A stretch of 64,000 nt of DNA from assembly GCF_902497895.1 (NCBI RefSeq), contig NZ_CABVHQ010000029.1:1-64000 (forward strand), in the 5' to 3' direction. Positions 46,389 through 56,485 of the stretch are shown here, in pieces. The stretch's first letter is position 1; the number at the start of each line of letters is the position of its first letter. Made by a program: the position numbers and the translations under genes. A model generated the notes under the pieces. It had not been told where the DNA came from. It did no database searches and saw nothing but the letters and a program-made list of their open reading frames with translations. Source of the DNA: Pseudomonas fluorescens. GTDB taxonomy: Bacteria; Pseudomonadota; Gammaproteobacteria; Pseudomonadales; Pseudomonadaceae.

Positions 46389-46493
46389 ATGTCGATCATT
46401 TCGTTTCTTTGCAGAGTGAAGGGGCTATTTAGCAAGTTCGCCTTTACTTGCAGTTTCCATGGCCCACCCAAGGCTCGGATTCGCTCTGCCTAA
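46389..46493 (+). CDS. Possible 34-residue leader peptide
   Basis: An ATG with GAGGGAG 6 bases upstream opens a 34-codon frame (MSIISFLCRVKGLFSK and on) ending TAA at 46491-46493. It lies between the predicted promoter and the giant RTX gene. No family is recognised. The good ribosome site is the only support, so it could be chance or a regulatory leader. Confidence 0.25.
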   Translation: MSIISFLCRVKGLFSKFAFTCSFHGPPKARIRSA

Positions 46494-46675
46494 TCGCCCG
46501 GCGAGCAATTCATTCCGCGAATTCCAGGCGCGCATCCCGGGTAACGGCTTTGCCTTTCCAGCGCCAGCTCTCGCCAGAAAACTGAACCAACAAACTGCGC
46601 AAGCCAGCACCTAACTGGGCGTGGGAGGATTTTATCGTCCCGTGCTCTCCCCAGACAGATCGAGGACAACACAAA

Positions 46676-49600
46676 ATGGCCAATTTCAACAAGTCGGACC
46701 TGGAATTCATCCTCAGGCAAATCTTCATCGCAGAAGCGCATGCCGACGGTGCCAGCCTCAGTGATTTGCTACCCAACAGTCAGGTGCCATTCGGCCTGCG
46801 CACCGTCGATGGCAGCTACAACAACCTGGTCGCCGGGCAAACCGAGTTTGGCGCCGCGGACAATTCCTTCCTGCGCCTGCTTGATGCCCAGTATCGAGCG
46901 GCCTATGCCGCGTCAGGGACGGTGGTCGACCCGCAGCCACGGATTATCAGTAACCTGATTGTCGACCAGACCGCCAACAACCCGGCCGCAGTAGCGGCGA
47001 ACGGCGGTGCAGACCCGGTGATCAGCCCCGGTCTGGATGGCGTGTTCGGCACGGAAGACGACAAGGAAGTGTTCTTCATCCCCAACGTGTCGCCGGACGT
47101 CGGTCTGACCGCCGGCTTCAACTCGTGGATGACCTTCTTTGGCCAGTTCTTCGACCACGGCCTCGACCTGGTCACCAAGAGCAGTACCGACTTCGTGTTT
47201 ATTCCGCTGCAGCCGGACGATCCGTTGTACGTGCCGGGCAGCCCGACCAACTTCATGGTGCTGTCACGTGCAGTGCATACGCCCGGCGCGGACGGAATAC
47301 TCGGCACTGCCGATGATGGCCAGCCCAACACCACCTCGCCGTTCGTGGACCAAAGCCAGACTTACAGCTCGCACCCCTCGCATCAGGTGTTCCTGCGCGA
47401 GTATGTCCTCAACGCGGCAGGTGACCCTGTTGCAACGGGGCGCTTGATTACCAACCGCGATCTCGGCGGCGATGGCAAGTTCGGCACTGCCGATGACGGC
47501 GACGGCACAAATGGCGGCATGGCGACCTGGGCAGTGGTCAAGGCCCAGGCCCGTGACATTCTCGGCATCAACCTGACCGACGCCGATGTGCACAACGTGC
47601 CGCTGCTGGCAACCGATGCGTATGGCAACTTCATCCGGGGCCCGAGCGGTATGCCGCAGGTGGTGATGCGCATCAGTAACGGCGCTGACGATATCGCCGG
47701 GACAGCTGATGACGTCACGCAACTGGTCGAAGGCAACCGGGATGCTCCGATCAGTCTGGCCAGCGCCGTGAGCGCCGGGCATGGCTTCCTCGACGACATC
47801 GCCCACAATGCCGCGCCGGTAGTTGTTGGCGGGGTTCTGCAGGCGGATGCTGACGCCGATATCGGCAATGCGCAGCCGGTTGGCGCGGGCGGCAACAACC
47901 TGACCTACGACAACGAACTGCTCGACGCTCACTACATTGCCGGCGACGGCCGGGTGAACGAGAACATTGGCCTGACCACGGTGCACCATGTGTTCCACTC
48001 CGAACACAACCGCCTGGTCCAGCAAACCAAGGACACCCTCCTTGCCGCTGGCGATCTGGCCTTCCTCAATGAGTGGCTGGTGGACGACGTGACCGCGATT
48101 CCAACTACACCCGCCGAAATCGCGGCGTTGGTGTGGGACGGCGAGCGCCTGTTCCAGGCCGCCAAGTTCGGCACCGAGATGCAGTACCAGCACCTGGTGT
48201 TCGAGGAGTTCGCGCGGACCATTCAGCCGCAGATCGACGAATTCCTTGCACCCAACGGGTATGACACCTCGATCAACCCGGCAATCCTCGCCGAGTTCGC
48301 CCACGTGGTGTACCGCTTCGGTCACTCGATGTTGACCGAGACCGTCGATCGCTTTGACCCCGAATTCAATCCGCTCCTCACTGACCCGAACAACCCGGAC
48401 TCGCAAATGGGTTTGATCGCGGCCTTCCTCAACCCGCTGGCGTTTGTCGGCAGCGGGGCGACTGCGGACGAAGCGGCAGGGGCGATCATTCGCGGTGTGA
48501 CCCGCCAACTCGGCAACGAGATCGACGAGTTCGTCACCGAAGCGTTGCGCAACAATCTGCTCGGTCTGCCGCTCGATTTGCCGGCGCTGAACCTGGCGCG
48601 TGGTCGTGACACTGGCATCCCCACGTTGAATGAAGCGCGCCGTGAGATGTACGCATCAACCGGCGACAGCCAACTCAAGCCGTACATCAGTTGGGCTGAC
48701 TTTGCGGACCACCTCAAGCACCCCGAGTCGTTGGTCAACTTCATCGCTGCCTATGGCACGCATGACACGATTACGGCGGCGACCACACTGGCAGACAAAC
48801 GCGCTGCAGCCTTGGCGCTGGTATTCGGCGGTGCGGGTTCACCGGCTGACCGCCTGGACTTCCTCAACAGCACCGATGCCTATGCCAACGTAACGCTGGC
48901 CGGCAAGGATGGGCTGATGGGTACTGCCGACGACGTGACGGGTGTGACGATTACAGGCCTCGACGACATCGACTTCTGGGTCGGTGGCCTCGCCGAGCAG
49001 AAAATGCCGTTCGGCGGCATGCTCGGCTCGACGTTCAACTTCGTGTTTGAAACCCAGATGGAGGCGTTGCAGAACGGCGACCGCTTCTACTACCTGTCGC
49101 GTACCGCGGGCCTGAACTTCGGCACCGAGTTGGAGAACAACTCCTTTGCCAAGTTGATGATGCTCAACACCGATGTCACCCACCTGTCGAACACCGTGTT
49201 CCTGACGCCGACGTTCACCCTCGAAGTGAATCAGGCCAATCAGTTCACTAACCTTGGCTTGGACGGCAAAGACGATCCTACGGGCGGCATCATGATCAAC
49301 GGCGTGGAAATCGTGCCGCTGGTGATCCGCGACAACCCCGACACCCCTGGTCTGGACAGTAATTATCTGCAGTACACCGGTGAAGACCATGTCGTCCTGG
49401 GCGGTACCGCCGGTAATGACATCATCATCTCTGGTGACGGCGATGACACCCTTTACGGCGACGGCGGTAACGATCGCCTCGAAGGCGGCGCCGGGAACGA
49501 TGCGGTACTGGGTGGCGCGGGCGATGACATCATCACCGACTCGTTTGGCGACAACCGTCTGGAAGGCAATGCCGGTAACGATGTGATCGTGGCCGGTAGC

Positions 49601-52600
49601 ATGGGGGTTGCAGGCAACCTGATCCTGGGTGGCGATGGCCAGGACTTCATCGTCACCACCGAAGACATCACCACCACCTTCGGCGGTCAGGGTGACGATT
49701 TCATCCTCGGCGCCAAGACCAACCTGCCAGCTACTGGCAACGAAGGTGATGACTGGATCGAGAAGGGCACTCAGGACGGTGCGCCTGGCGACAACTTCTC
49801 GGCGTTGCTCAATGACGATGTGATCGGCAACGATATCTTTGTCGGCGGTGGTGGCTTCGACGAAATGATCGGCGAGGGTGGCGATGACATCTTTGTCGGT
49901 AGCGATGCCCAGGACAATATGGACGGCATGTCCGGTTTCGACTGGGTAACCCATAAAAATGACAGGGTCGGCGTGACCGTTGACCTGACCATGGCCGAGC
50001 TGGCGCAGCCACACGGCAATGCGCCAAACCAGAACGCCGGGGTGTTCAATCCGGTCGGCGCCTCGCCGGCCTCGATTCTCGACCGTTTTGCCGAGGTCGA
50101 AGGCTTGTCCGGTTCGAAATTCGCCGATGTGCTCATGGGCGATAATGTTGATGCGGACACTATCCTCAACCACGGTGGTACCACGGGCAGTGCGCTGACC
50201 AATGTGGCGTTGATCCGCGGACTGGAGCAGTTTCTGGCCGATGCCGGTTTGCCGACCACCGGCTTTGCCACGGGCAACATCATCCTCGGTGGCAATGGCA
50301 GTGACCTGATCGAGGGTCGCGGTGGCGATGATCTGATCGATGGCGACAAATGGCTCAACGTCAGGATTGCGGTCTATGACGTCGGTGACGTCAATCATAC
50401 CGGCCCCGAGATCGCCACCTTCGACAGCATGGTCGATATGATCCCGTTCATGCTCGACGGCACCTATAACCCGGGGCAGCTCAAGGCCGTGCGGGAAATC
50501 CTGCCCGGCACTTCGACAGGCGGGGAGGCTTTTGACACCGCCATTTTCTCCGGGCTTCAGTCCGAGTATGTGGTGACGCGTGATACCCGCGGCACGGCCA
50601 ATGTGGCGGACGATGTCTGGACGGTGACCGATACCGAAGTGGGTCGCGACGGCACCGATACCTTGCTGCATATCGAACGCCTGCAGTTCGCCGATACCCA
50701 GCGAGTGCTGGTGACGGGGCTGAACGCACAACCGGTGGGCAGGCCGACCGTCGCGGATGGAAACGGCGGCGAGATAACTGTGGGCGATACACTGACCGTG
50801 AGCATGGCCGGTGTGCGCGATGCCAACAACGTCGCGGTGGGTAACCTGCAGGGTTTTGCCAACAACGCCTCGGTGTCCTACTATTGGCAGTTCGAAGCCG
50901 ACCCCGGCACCGGCGTGTTCGAAGACATCATCCTGCTGCCTGCGGGTGACCTGGCATTCCAAAGTGCCGACGGCACCACGTTCAAGGTCTCCCCGGATCT
51001 TGCCGGGCTGGCACTGCGGGTCAAGGCGATCTACCAGGATGGTCATGGCACGACTGAAGTGCTGTTCTCGCAGCCGACTGCCGTGGTGGAACCCGGCGAG
51101 CCGGTTGTGCCGACGGCGCCGACACCTGTAGTCGATGCCACTGCGGGTGGCGAGGGCCTTCACATGGTCCGCTCCGACCTCAACTTCATTCTTGATCAGA
51201 TCAAGATTGCCGAGGCTGATGCGGCCGGTCAGGACATCCTCTCGCTGATCCCGAATATCCGCGCGCCGTTGGGCCTGCGTGCGGTCGATGGCTCGAACAA
51301 TAACCTGATGAACCTCAACGGCATTAACAACACCGAGTTTGGTGCCGCGGATAACACCTTCCCGCGCTTGACCGATCCGGTCTTCAATCCGGCGCAAGGT
51401 GCTCCTGCCGGGTTCTTTGGCCCCGGCTCGCCGGCCATCCCGGGATCGTCGTACCAGCAGACCAGCGGCTCAGTGTTTGACTCGCAGCCGCGCACGATCA
51501 GTAATCTGATCGTCGACCAGACGTCGAACAACCCGGCGGCCTATGCCACGGCTTACGACGTGGGCGCGGACGGCGTGCTCAACTTCGGCACGTTGGATAA
51601 CGACGACGTGCTCAAGGATGGCGTACGGATAGTCGCCAGCCCCGGCATGGATGGTCAGTTCGGTACTGACGACGACCACGATGTGTACCTGTTCGAGAAC
51701 ACCACGGCGGATGCGGGGTTGTCCGCGCCGTTCAACGCCTGGATGACCTTCTTCGGGCAGTTCTTCGATCACGGTCTGGACCTGGTGACCAAAGGCGGTT
51801 CGGGCACCATCTTCATCCCGCTGCAACCGGATGATCCGCTGTATGTGCCAGGCGGCAGCGCCAACTTCATGGTGCTGACCCGCGCGACCAACCTGCCAGG
51901 GGCGGATGGTGTTCTCGGCACGGCCGACGACATCCATGAGCACACCAACACCACCTCGCCGTTCGTGGACCAAAACCAGACCTACAGCTCGCACCCGTCG
52001 CACCAGGTGTTCCTGCGCGGTTATGAGCTGACCGACAACGGCCCCATCGCGACCGGCAGACTGATCACTAACCGTGACCTGGGGGAGGATGGCAAGTTTG
52101 GTACCGCAGACGACAGCGAAATCGGTGGCATGGCAACCTGGAAGGTGGTCAAGGCGCAGGCCAACGACATCCTGGGTATTCACCTTACCGATGCCGACGT
52201 CGGTAACGCCCCGTTGTTGGCGACTGACGCCTACGGCAATTTCATCAAGGGGCCAAACGGCTTCCCGATGGTCGTGATGAAGGGGGCTGATGGTCTTGGT
52301 GGCACGGCTGATGACATCCTTGTCGAAGGCAATCCGCTTTCCCCCATTAGCCTGACCAATGCTGTGCGCACCGGTCACCAGTTCCTCGTCGACATTAACA
52401 ACAATGCAGCGCCGGTGTTCAGCGGTGGCGTGCTCGTGCCTGACGCGGATGACGACATTGGCAACGCAGTGCCGTTCAATCCGCAGACCGGGGCCAACCT
52501 GGCCTACGACAACGAACTGTTGGATGCGCACTACATCGCTGGCGACGGCCGGGTCAACGAGAACATCGGCCTGACCGCGGTGCATGCAATCTTCCACGCC

Positions 52601-55600
52601 GAGCACAATCGGCTGGTTGCGCAGACCAAGGACACTGTGCTCGATTCGGGTGACGTGGCCTTCCTCAACGAGTGGCTGCTCAATCCGGTGAACGCGTTGC
52701 CAGCCAACCAGGCTGAGATCGATGCGCTGGTGTGGAATGGCGAGCGCTTGTTCCAGGCTGCCAAGTTCGGCACCGAGATGCAGTATCAGCACTTGGTGTT
52801 CGAGGAGTTTGCGCGGACCATCCAGCCCAGGGTCGACCTGTTCTTCGCACCGACCCAAGTCTATGACGTCGACCTCGATGCCTCGATCGTCGCCGAGTTC
52901 GCCCACACCGTGTACCGGTTTGGCCACTCGATGTTGACCGAGACCGTCGATCGCTACGACGTCAATTTCAACGTGGTTGGCGATCCGAACAGCGCTGATC
53001 CCGATCAGCAACTTGGCTTGATCGCAGCGTTCCTCAACCCGTTGGCGTACGCCGCCAGTGGCGTGACGCCAGAGGATGCGACGAGTGCGATCATACGTGG
53101 GGTGACTCGGCAAGCCGGTAACGAAATCGACGAGTTCGTCACCGAAGCGCTGCGCAATAACCTGCTCGGTCTGCCGCTCGACCTGCCGGCGATCAACATC
53201 GCCCGTGGCCGCGACGTGGGGATTCCCTCGCTCAATGCGATCCGCCGCGACATCTACAGCCAAACCGGTGATACCCAACTCAAGCCGTACAGCAGCTGGG
53301 TCGACCTGGTGCAGCACCTGAAACATCCGGAGTCGTTGATCAACTTCATCGCGGCCTATGGCACGCATGAAACGATCACGGAGGCGACCACGCTGGAAGG
53401 CAAACGCGCTGCAGCCATGGCGCTGGTATTTGGTGGTGTTGATGCGCCGGATGACCGCCTGGACTTCCTCAACGGCAGCAATGCCTGGGCCAACGTAACG
53501 CGGGCCGGCAAGGATGGGGTGCTGGGGACTGCCGACGATCTGAAGGGCGTGACGATCACGGGCGTCGATGCCATCGATCTCTGGATCGGCGGCCTGGCCG
53601 AAGAGAAAACTCCGTTCGGCGGCATGCTCGGCTCGACCTTCAACTTCGTGTTCGAGAACCAGCTGGAAAAACTGCAGGACGGTGACCGCTTCTACTACCT
53701 GGAGCGTACCGCTGGCCTGTCGATGAACGCCGAACTGGAAAGCAACTCGTTCGCCAAGCTGATCATGGCCAACACCTCGGCCACGCACTTGCCGGGGCTG
53801 GTGTTCTCGGACCCAGGGTTCTATCTGGAAGTCGACCCAAGCAAGCAGTACAACGATGGTCTGGGCAACGCCGATCCGCTTGGCGAGAACGGCGAGCAGG
53901 TGGTGTTCCGCGACAACCCGCTGACCGCGGGGCCGGACACCAACTACATCCGGTACTCGGGTGAAGAGCACATCGTGCTGGGCGGTACCAACGGCGCAGA
54001 CATCCTCGTTTCGAGTGAAGGTGATGACACGGTCTGGGGCGATGGTGGCAATGATCGCATCGAAGGTGGTGACGGCAACGACCAACTGCGCGGTGGCGCC
54101 GGCGACGACATCATCACCGACCGCGGTGGCGACGATAACATCCAGGGTGGCGACGGCAACGATGTGCTGCACGGTGGCAACGGCGTCAACCTGATCATTG
54201 GCGGGTTCGGTAATGACTTCATCGTGACCGGTGAGGACGCTTCCGAGGCCATTGGTGGCCAGGGCAACGACTTCATCCTGGGCAGCAAAGCCAACGAACA
54301 GGACATGGGTAACGAAGGCGACGACTGGATCGAGAAGGGCACTTCGGACGGTGCACCTGGCGACAACTTCGACCCGGCTGGCAATGACCCGGTGATCGGC
54401 CACGATGTGTTCATCGGCGGTAACGAGAACGATAAGTTCAACGGCGAAGGCGGCGACGACATCATGGTCGGCAGTCTCGGCCTGGGTGACCGCTATATCG
54501 GCGGCTCCGGCTATGACTGGGCGACCTTCAAGGGGCTCGCCCAGGGCGTGTCCATCGACTTCACCGACCGCTTTTTCGATGTTCCGCCGGTGCCGGGTTC
54601 GGGTGCTTCGGCGCTGGTACGTTTCGACATCATGGAAGGTCTGTCGGGTTCATCGCACGGTGACTTCCTGCGCGGTGATAACGAAGATGCCACATCGCTG
54701 CCCACTGCGGGTGCAACCGGCAGTGTGCTGACCAACATCAACCTGATCGACGGCCTGGCGGATTTGCTGCCAGCCGGAGCGACGTTCTTCGATGGTGGCA
54801 ACATCATCCTCGGCGGTAGCGGTAGCGATCTGATCGAAGGTCGCGGTGGTGACGACATCATCGATGGTGACAAGTGGCTGAACGTACGCATCAGCGTACG
54901 GGAAAACGTTGATGGCACTGGCGCGGAAATCGCCACGTTCGACAGCATGGAGCCGCTGGTGCCGTTTATGCTGAACGGTACTTACAACCCGGGCCAGTTG
55001 GTCATTGTGCGGGAGATTCTGACCGGCAATGACAGCTTCGACACTGCGTTGTTCTCCGGTACTTTGGGGGAATACGGCATCGAGATCGATGGCGACACTG
55101 TCATTGTGACCGACTCGGTGGCGGGGCGTGATGGTGTCGATCGCTTGACGGGTATCGAGCGTCTGCAGTTCGCTGACGGGGCGCAGTCGTCCGGAGTGGG
55201 CACCGCGCAAAACAACGACCCCTCGGGTCATCTGGCAATCCTCGATGCTGCCACCGGTGTGCGTGACGAAACGCCTGTCGCCGGCCAGTTGCTGCGCGTC
55301 AGTGATCGGGCGGTACACGACGCGGACAGCCAAAGCGTGACCAATCCGACCGGCGCGGTGACCGGTGGGGTGGCTTACTACTGGCAGGTCGAAAACATTG
55401 CCGGCTCGGGCATCTATGAAGACATCACCTTCCTCGCCGCTGGCGAGGCATCGCGGGCGATCGGCACCACTTACCGGGTGGCGGACGATGTGGCGGGTCT
55501 GAACATCCGCGTCCGTGCGGTGTATCAGGATGCCAAGGGCACGCTGGAGATCGTCGAGTCGTCGGGGAACAGCGAATCGACTGAAGGGCCGACCGTAACC

Positions 55601-56485
55601 GGGCTTGCAGTGCAGAACCAGGTGTTGACCGCTGACCCGGCGAGCATCATCGACGTTGATGGCCTCAGCAATCCGCAGTTCACCTACCAATGGCAGACGA
55701 GTAACGGGCTTGCCTTCGTCAACATCGCCGGAGCTACCGGTAGCACGCTCGCGCTTGGCCAGGCCCAGGTCGGCCTGGAAGTGTGCGTGGTGGTCGGTTA
55801 CGTGGATGACTTCGGTGTGGCTGGAAGCGCTTCGTCCAACATCCTGGGGCCAGTGGCCAACGTCAACGATGCACCGACAGGCGCGTTGCTGATCAGCGAT
55901 ACGACACCGGATCAAGGGCAGGTGCTGACCGCGCTGACGGGGGGGATTGCCGATCCGGATGGGCTGGGCACATTCAGCTTCCAGTGGCAGCAAGGTGTCG
56001 GCGCGTCCTTCACCGACATCAACGGCGCGACTGCTGCGACCTTTACCCCTGGTGCGGCGCAGGTCAATCTGCAACTGCGGGTAAACGTGCGCTACACCGA
56101 TGGCTTCGGCACGCTGGAGTCGGTGACCTCTGCGGCGACGGTGGCGGTTGCGGCACTGGGCGTGGTGCTGCAGGGCAACGCTTTGGCGAACACCCTCACC
56201 GGCACCACGGGTAACGATGTGCTGCTTGGTCTGGGCGGGAACGATACGCTGAATGGCCTGGCCGGTATCGACCAGTTGTTTGGCGGCACTGGCAACGACA
56301 TCCTCAACGGCGGGGACGGTAACGACGTCCTCAATGGCGAGGACGGCAACGACAGCCTCAACGGCGGGCTCGGCGCGGATGCCATGAACGGCGGTGCCGG
56401 CAACGACACGTTTGTCGTCGACAACGTGGTGACCTTGTCACCGAGGCGCTGGGTGGTGGTACCGATCTGGTGCAAACCAGCCTGA
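46676..56485 (+). CDS. Giant secreted double haem-peroxidase/RTX protein, frameshifted near its end
   Basis: As read, 3269 residues; about 3607 if one missing base is restored. Unit 1 (residues 1-900) is an animal-type haem peroxidase: distal His161 in QFFDHGLDL, GDGRVNENIGLT before the EHNRL helix, and proximal His550 in YRFGHSMLTE. RTX calcium repeats follow (900-1230). Unit 2 repeats the plan from residue 1497 (His1699, His2084; RTX 2430-2740). Ig-like repeats then fill about 2845-3160 and a third RTX block starts at 3163. Ten aspartate inserts of form DGxxGTxDD sit in the peroxidase domains, like the PERCAL calcium motif of P. putida PP_2561. After residue 3250 the frame is lost (missing base after 56427) and unrelated residues end at 56485. 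Export is by the divergent type I system. Confidence 0.93.
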   Translation: MANFNKSDLEFILRQIFIAEAHADGASLSDLLPNSQVPFGLRTVDGSYNNLVAGQTEFGAADNSFLRLLDAQYRAAYAASGTVVDPQPRIISNLIVDQTANNPAAVAANGGADPVISPGLDGVFGTEDDKEVFFIPNVSPDVGLTAGFNSWMTFFGQFFDHGLDLVTKSSTDFVFIPLQPDDPLYVPGSPTNFMVLSRAVHTPGADGILGTADDGQPNTTSPFVDQSQTYSSHPSHQVFLREYVLNAAGDPVATGRLITNRDLGGDGKFGTADDGDGTNGGMATWAVVKAQARDILGINLTDADVHNVPLLATDAYGNFIRGPSGMPQVVMRISNGADDIAGTADDVTQLVEGNRDAPISLASAVSAGHGFLDDIAHNAAPVVVGGVLQADADADIGNAQPVGAGGNNLTYDNELLDAHYIAGDGRVNENIGLTTVHHVFHSEHNRLVQQTKDTLLAAGDLAFLNEWLVDDVTAIPTTPAEIAALVWDGERLFQAAKFGTEMQYQHLVFEEFARTIQPQIDEFLAPNGYDTSINPAILAEFAHVVYRFGHSMLTETVDRFDPEFNPLLTDPNNPDSQMGLIAAFLNPLAFVGSGATADEAAGAIIRGVTRQLGNEIDEFVTEALRNNLLGLPLDLPALNLARGRDTGIPTLNEARREMYASTGDSQLKPYISWADFADHLKHPESLVNFIAAYGTHDTITAATTLADKRAAALALVFGGAGSPADRLDFLNSTDAYANVTLAGKDGLMGTADDVTGVTITGLDDIDFWVGGLAEQKMPFGGMLGSTFNFVFETQMEALQNGDRFYYLSRTAGLNFGTELENNSFAKLMMLNTDVTHLSNTVFLTPTFTLEVNQANQFTNLGLDGKDDPTGGIMINGVEIVPLVIRDNPDTPGLDSNYLQYTGEDHVVLGGTAGNDIIISGDGDDTLYGDGGNDRLEGGAGNDAVLGGAGDDIITDSFGDNRLEGNAGNDVIVAGSMGVAGNLILGGDGQDFIVTTEDITTTFGGQGDDFILGAKTNLPATGNEGDDWIEKGTQDGAPGDNFSALLNDDVIGNDIFVGGGGFDEMIGEGGDDIFVGSDAQDNMDGMSGFDWVTHKNDRVGVTVDLTMAELAQPHGNAPNQNAGVFNPVGASPASILDRFAEVEGLSGSKFADVLMGDNVDADTILNHGGTTGSALTNVALIRGLEQFLADAGLPTTGFATGNIILGGNGSDLIEGRGGDDLIDGDKWLNVRIAVYDVGDVNHTGPEIATFDSMVDMIPFMLDGTYNPGQLKAVREILPGTSTGGEAFDTAIFSGLQSEYVVTRDTRGTANVADDVWTVTDTEVGRDGTDTLLHIERLQFADTQRVLVTGLNAQPVGRPTVADGNGGEITVGDTLTVSMAGVRDANNVAVGNLQGFANNASVSYYWQFEADPGTGVFEDIILLPAGDLAFQSADGTTFKVSPDLAGLALRVKAIYQDGHGTTEVLFSQPTAVVEPGEPVVPTAPTPVVDATAGGEGLHMVRSDLNFILDQIKIAEADAAGQDILSLIPNIRAPLGLRAVDGSNNNLMNLNGINNTEFGAADNTFPRLTDPVFNPAQGAPAGFFGPGSPAIPGSSYQQTSGSVFDSQPRTISNLIVDQTSNNPAAYATAYDVGADGVLNFGTLDNDDVLKDGVRIVASPGMDGQFGTDDDHDVYLFENTTADAGLSAPFNAWMTFFGQFFDHGLDLVTKGGSGTIFIPLQPDDPLYVPGGSANFMVLTRATNLPGADGVLGTADDIHEHTNTTSPFVDQNQTYSSHPSHQVFLRGYELTDNGPIATGRLITNRDLGEDGKFGTADDSEIGGMATWKVVKAQANDILGIHLTDADVGNAPLLATDAYGNFIKGPNGFPMVVMKGADGLGGTADDILVEGNPLSPISLTNAVRTGHQFLVDINNNAAPVFSGGVLVPDADDDIGNAVPFNPQTGANLAYDNELLDAHYIAGDGRVNENIGLTAVHAIFHAEHNRLVAQTKDTVLDSGDVAFLNEWLLNPVNALPANQAEIDALVWNGERLFQAAKFGTEMQYQHLVFEEFARTIQPRVDLFFAPTQVYDVDLDASIVAEFAHTVYRFGHSMLTETVDRYDVNFNVVGDPNSADPDQQLGLIAAFLNPLAYAASGVTPEDATSAIIRGVTRQAGNEIDEFVTEALRNNLLGLPLDLPAINIARGRDVGIPSLNAIRRDIYSQTGDTQLKPYSSWVDLVQHLKHPESLINFIAAYGTHETITEATTLEGKRAAAMALVFGGVDAPDDRLDFLNGSNAWANVTRAGKDGVLGTADDLKGVTITGVDAIDLWIGGLAEEKTPFGGMLGSTFNFVFENQLEKLQDGDRFYYLERTAGLSMNAELESNSFAKLIMANTSATHLPGLVFSDPGFYLEVDPSKQYNDGLGNADPLGENGEQVVFRDNPLTAGPDTNYIRYSGEEHIVLGGTNGADILVSSEGDDTVWGDGGNDRIEGGDGNDQLRGGAGDDIITDRGGDDNIQGGDGNDVLHGGNGVNLIIGGFGNDFIVTGEDASEAIGGQGNDFILGSKANEQDMGNEGDDWIEKGTSDGAPGDNFDPAGNDPVIGHDVFIGGNENDKFNGEGGDDIMVGSLGLGDRYIGGSGYDWATFKGLAQGVSIDFTDRFFDVPPVPGSGASALVRFDIMEGLSGSSHGDFLRGDNEDATSLPTAGATGSVLTNINLIDGLADLLPAGATFFDGGNIILGGSGSDLIEGRGGDDIIDGDKWLNVRISVRENVDGTGAEIATFDSMEPLVPFMLNGTYNPGQLVIVREILTGNDSFDTALFSGTLGEYGIEIDGDTVIVTDSVAGRDGVDRLTGIERLQFADGAQSSGVGTAQNNDPSGHLAILDAATGVRDETPVAGQLLRVSDRAVHDADSQSVTNPTGAVTGGVAYYWQVENIAGSGIYEDITFLAAGEASRAIGTTYRVADDVAGLNIRVRAVYQDAKGTLEIVESSGNSESTEGPTVTGLAVQNQVLTADPASIIDVDGLSNPQFTYQWQTSNGLAFVNIAGATGSTLALGQAQVGLEVCVVVGYVDDFGVAGSASSNILGPVANVNDAPTGALLISDTTPDQGQVLTALTGGIADPDGLGTFSFQWQQGVGASFTDINGATAATFTPGAAQVNLQLRVNVRYTDGFGTLESVTSAATVAVAALGVVLQGNALANTLTGTTGNDVLLGLGGNDTLNGLAGIDQLFGGTGNDILNGGDGNDVLNGEDGNDSLNGGLGADAMNGGAGNDTFVVDNVVTLSPRRWVVVPIWCKPA

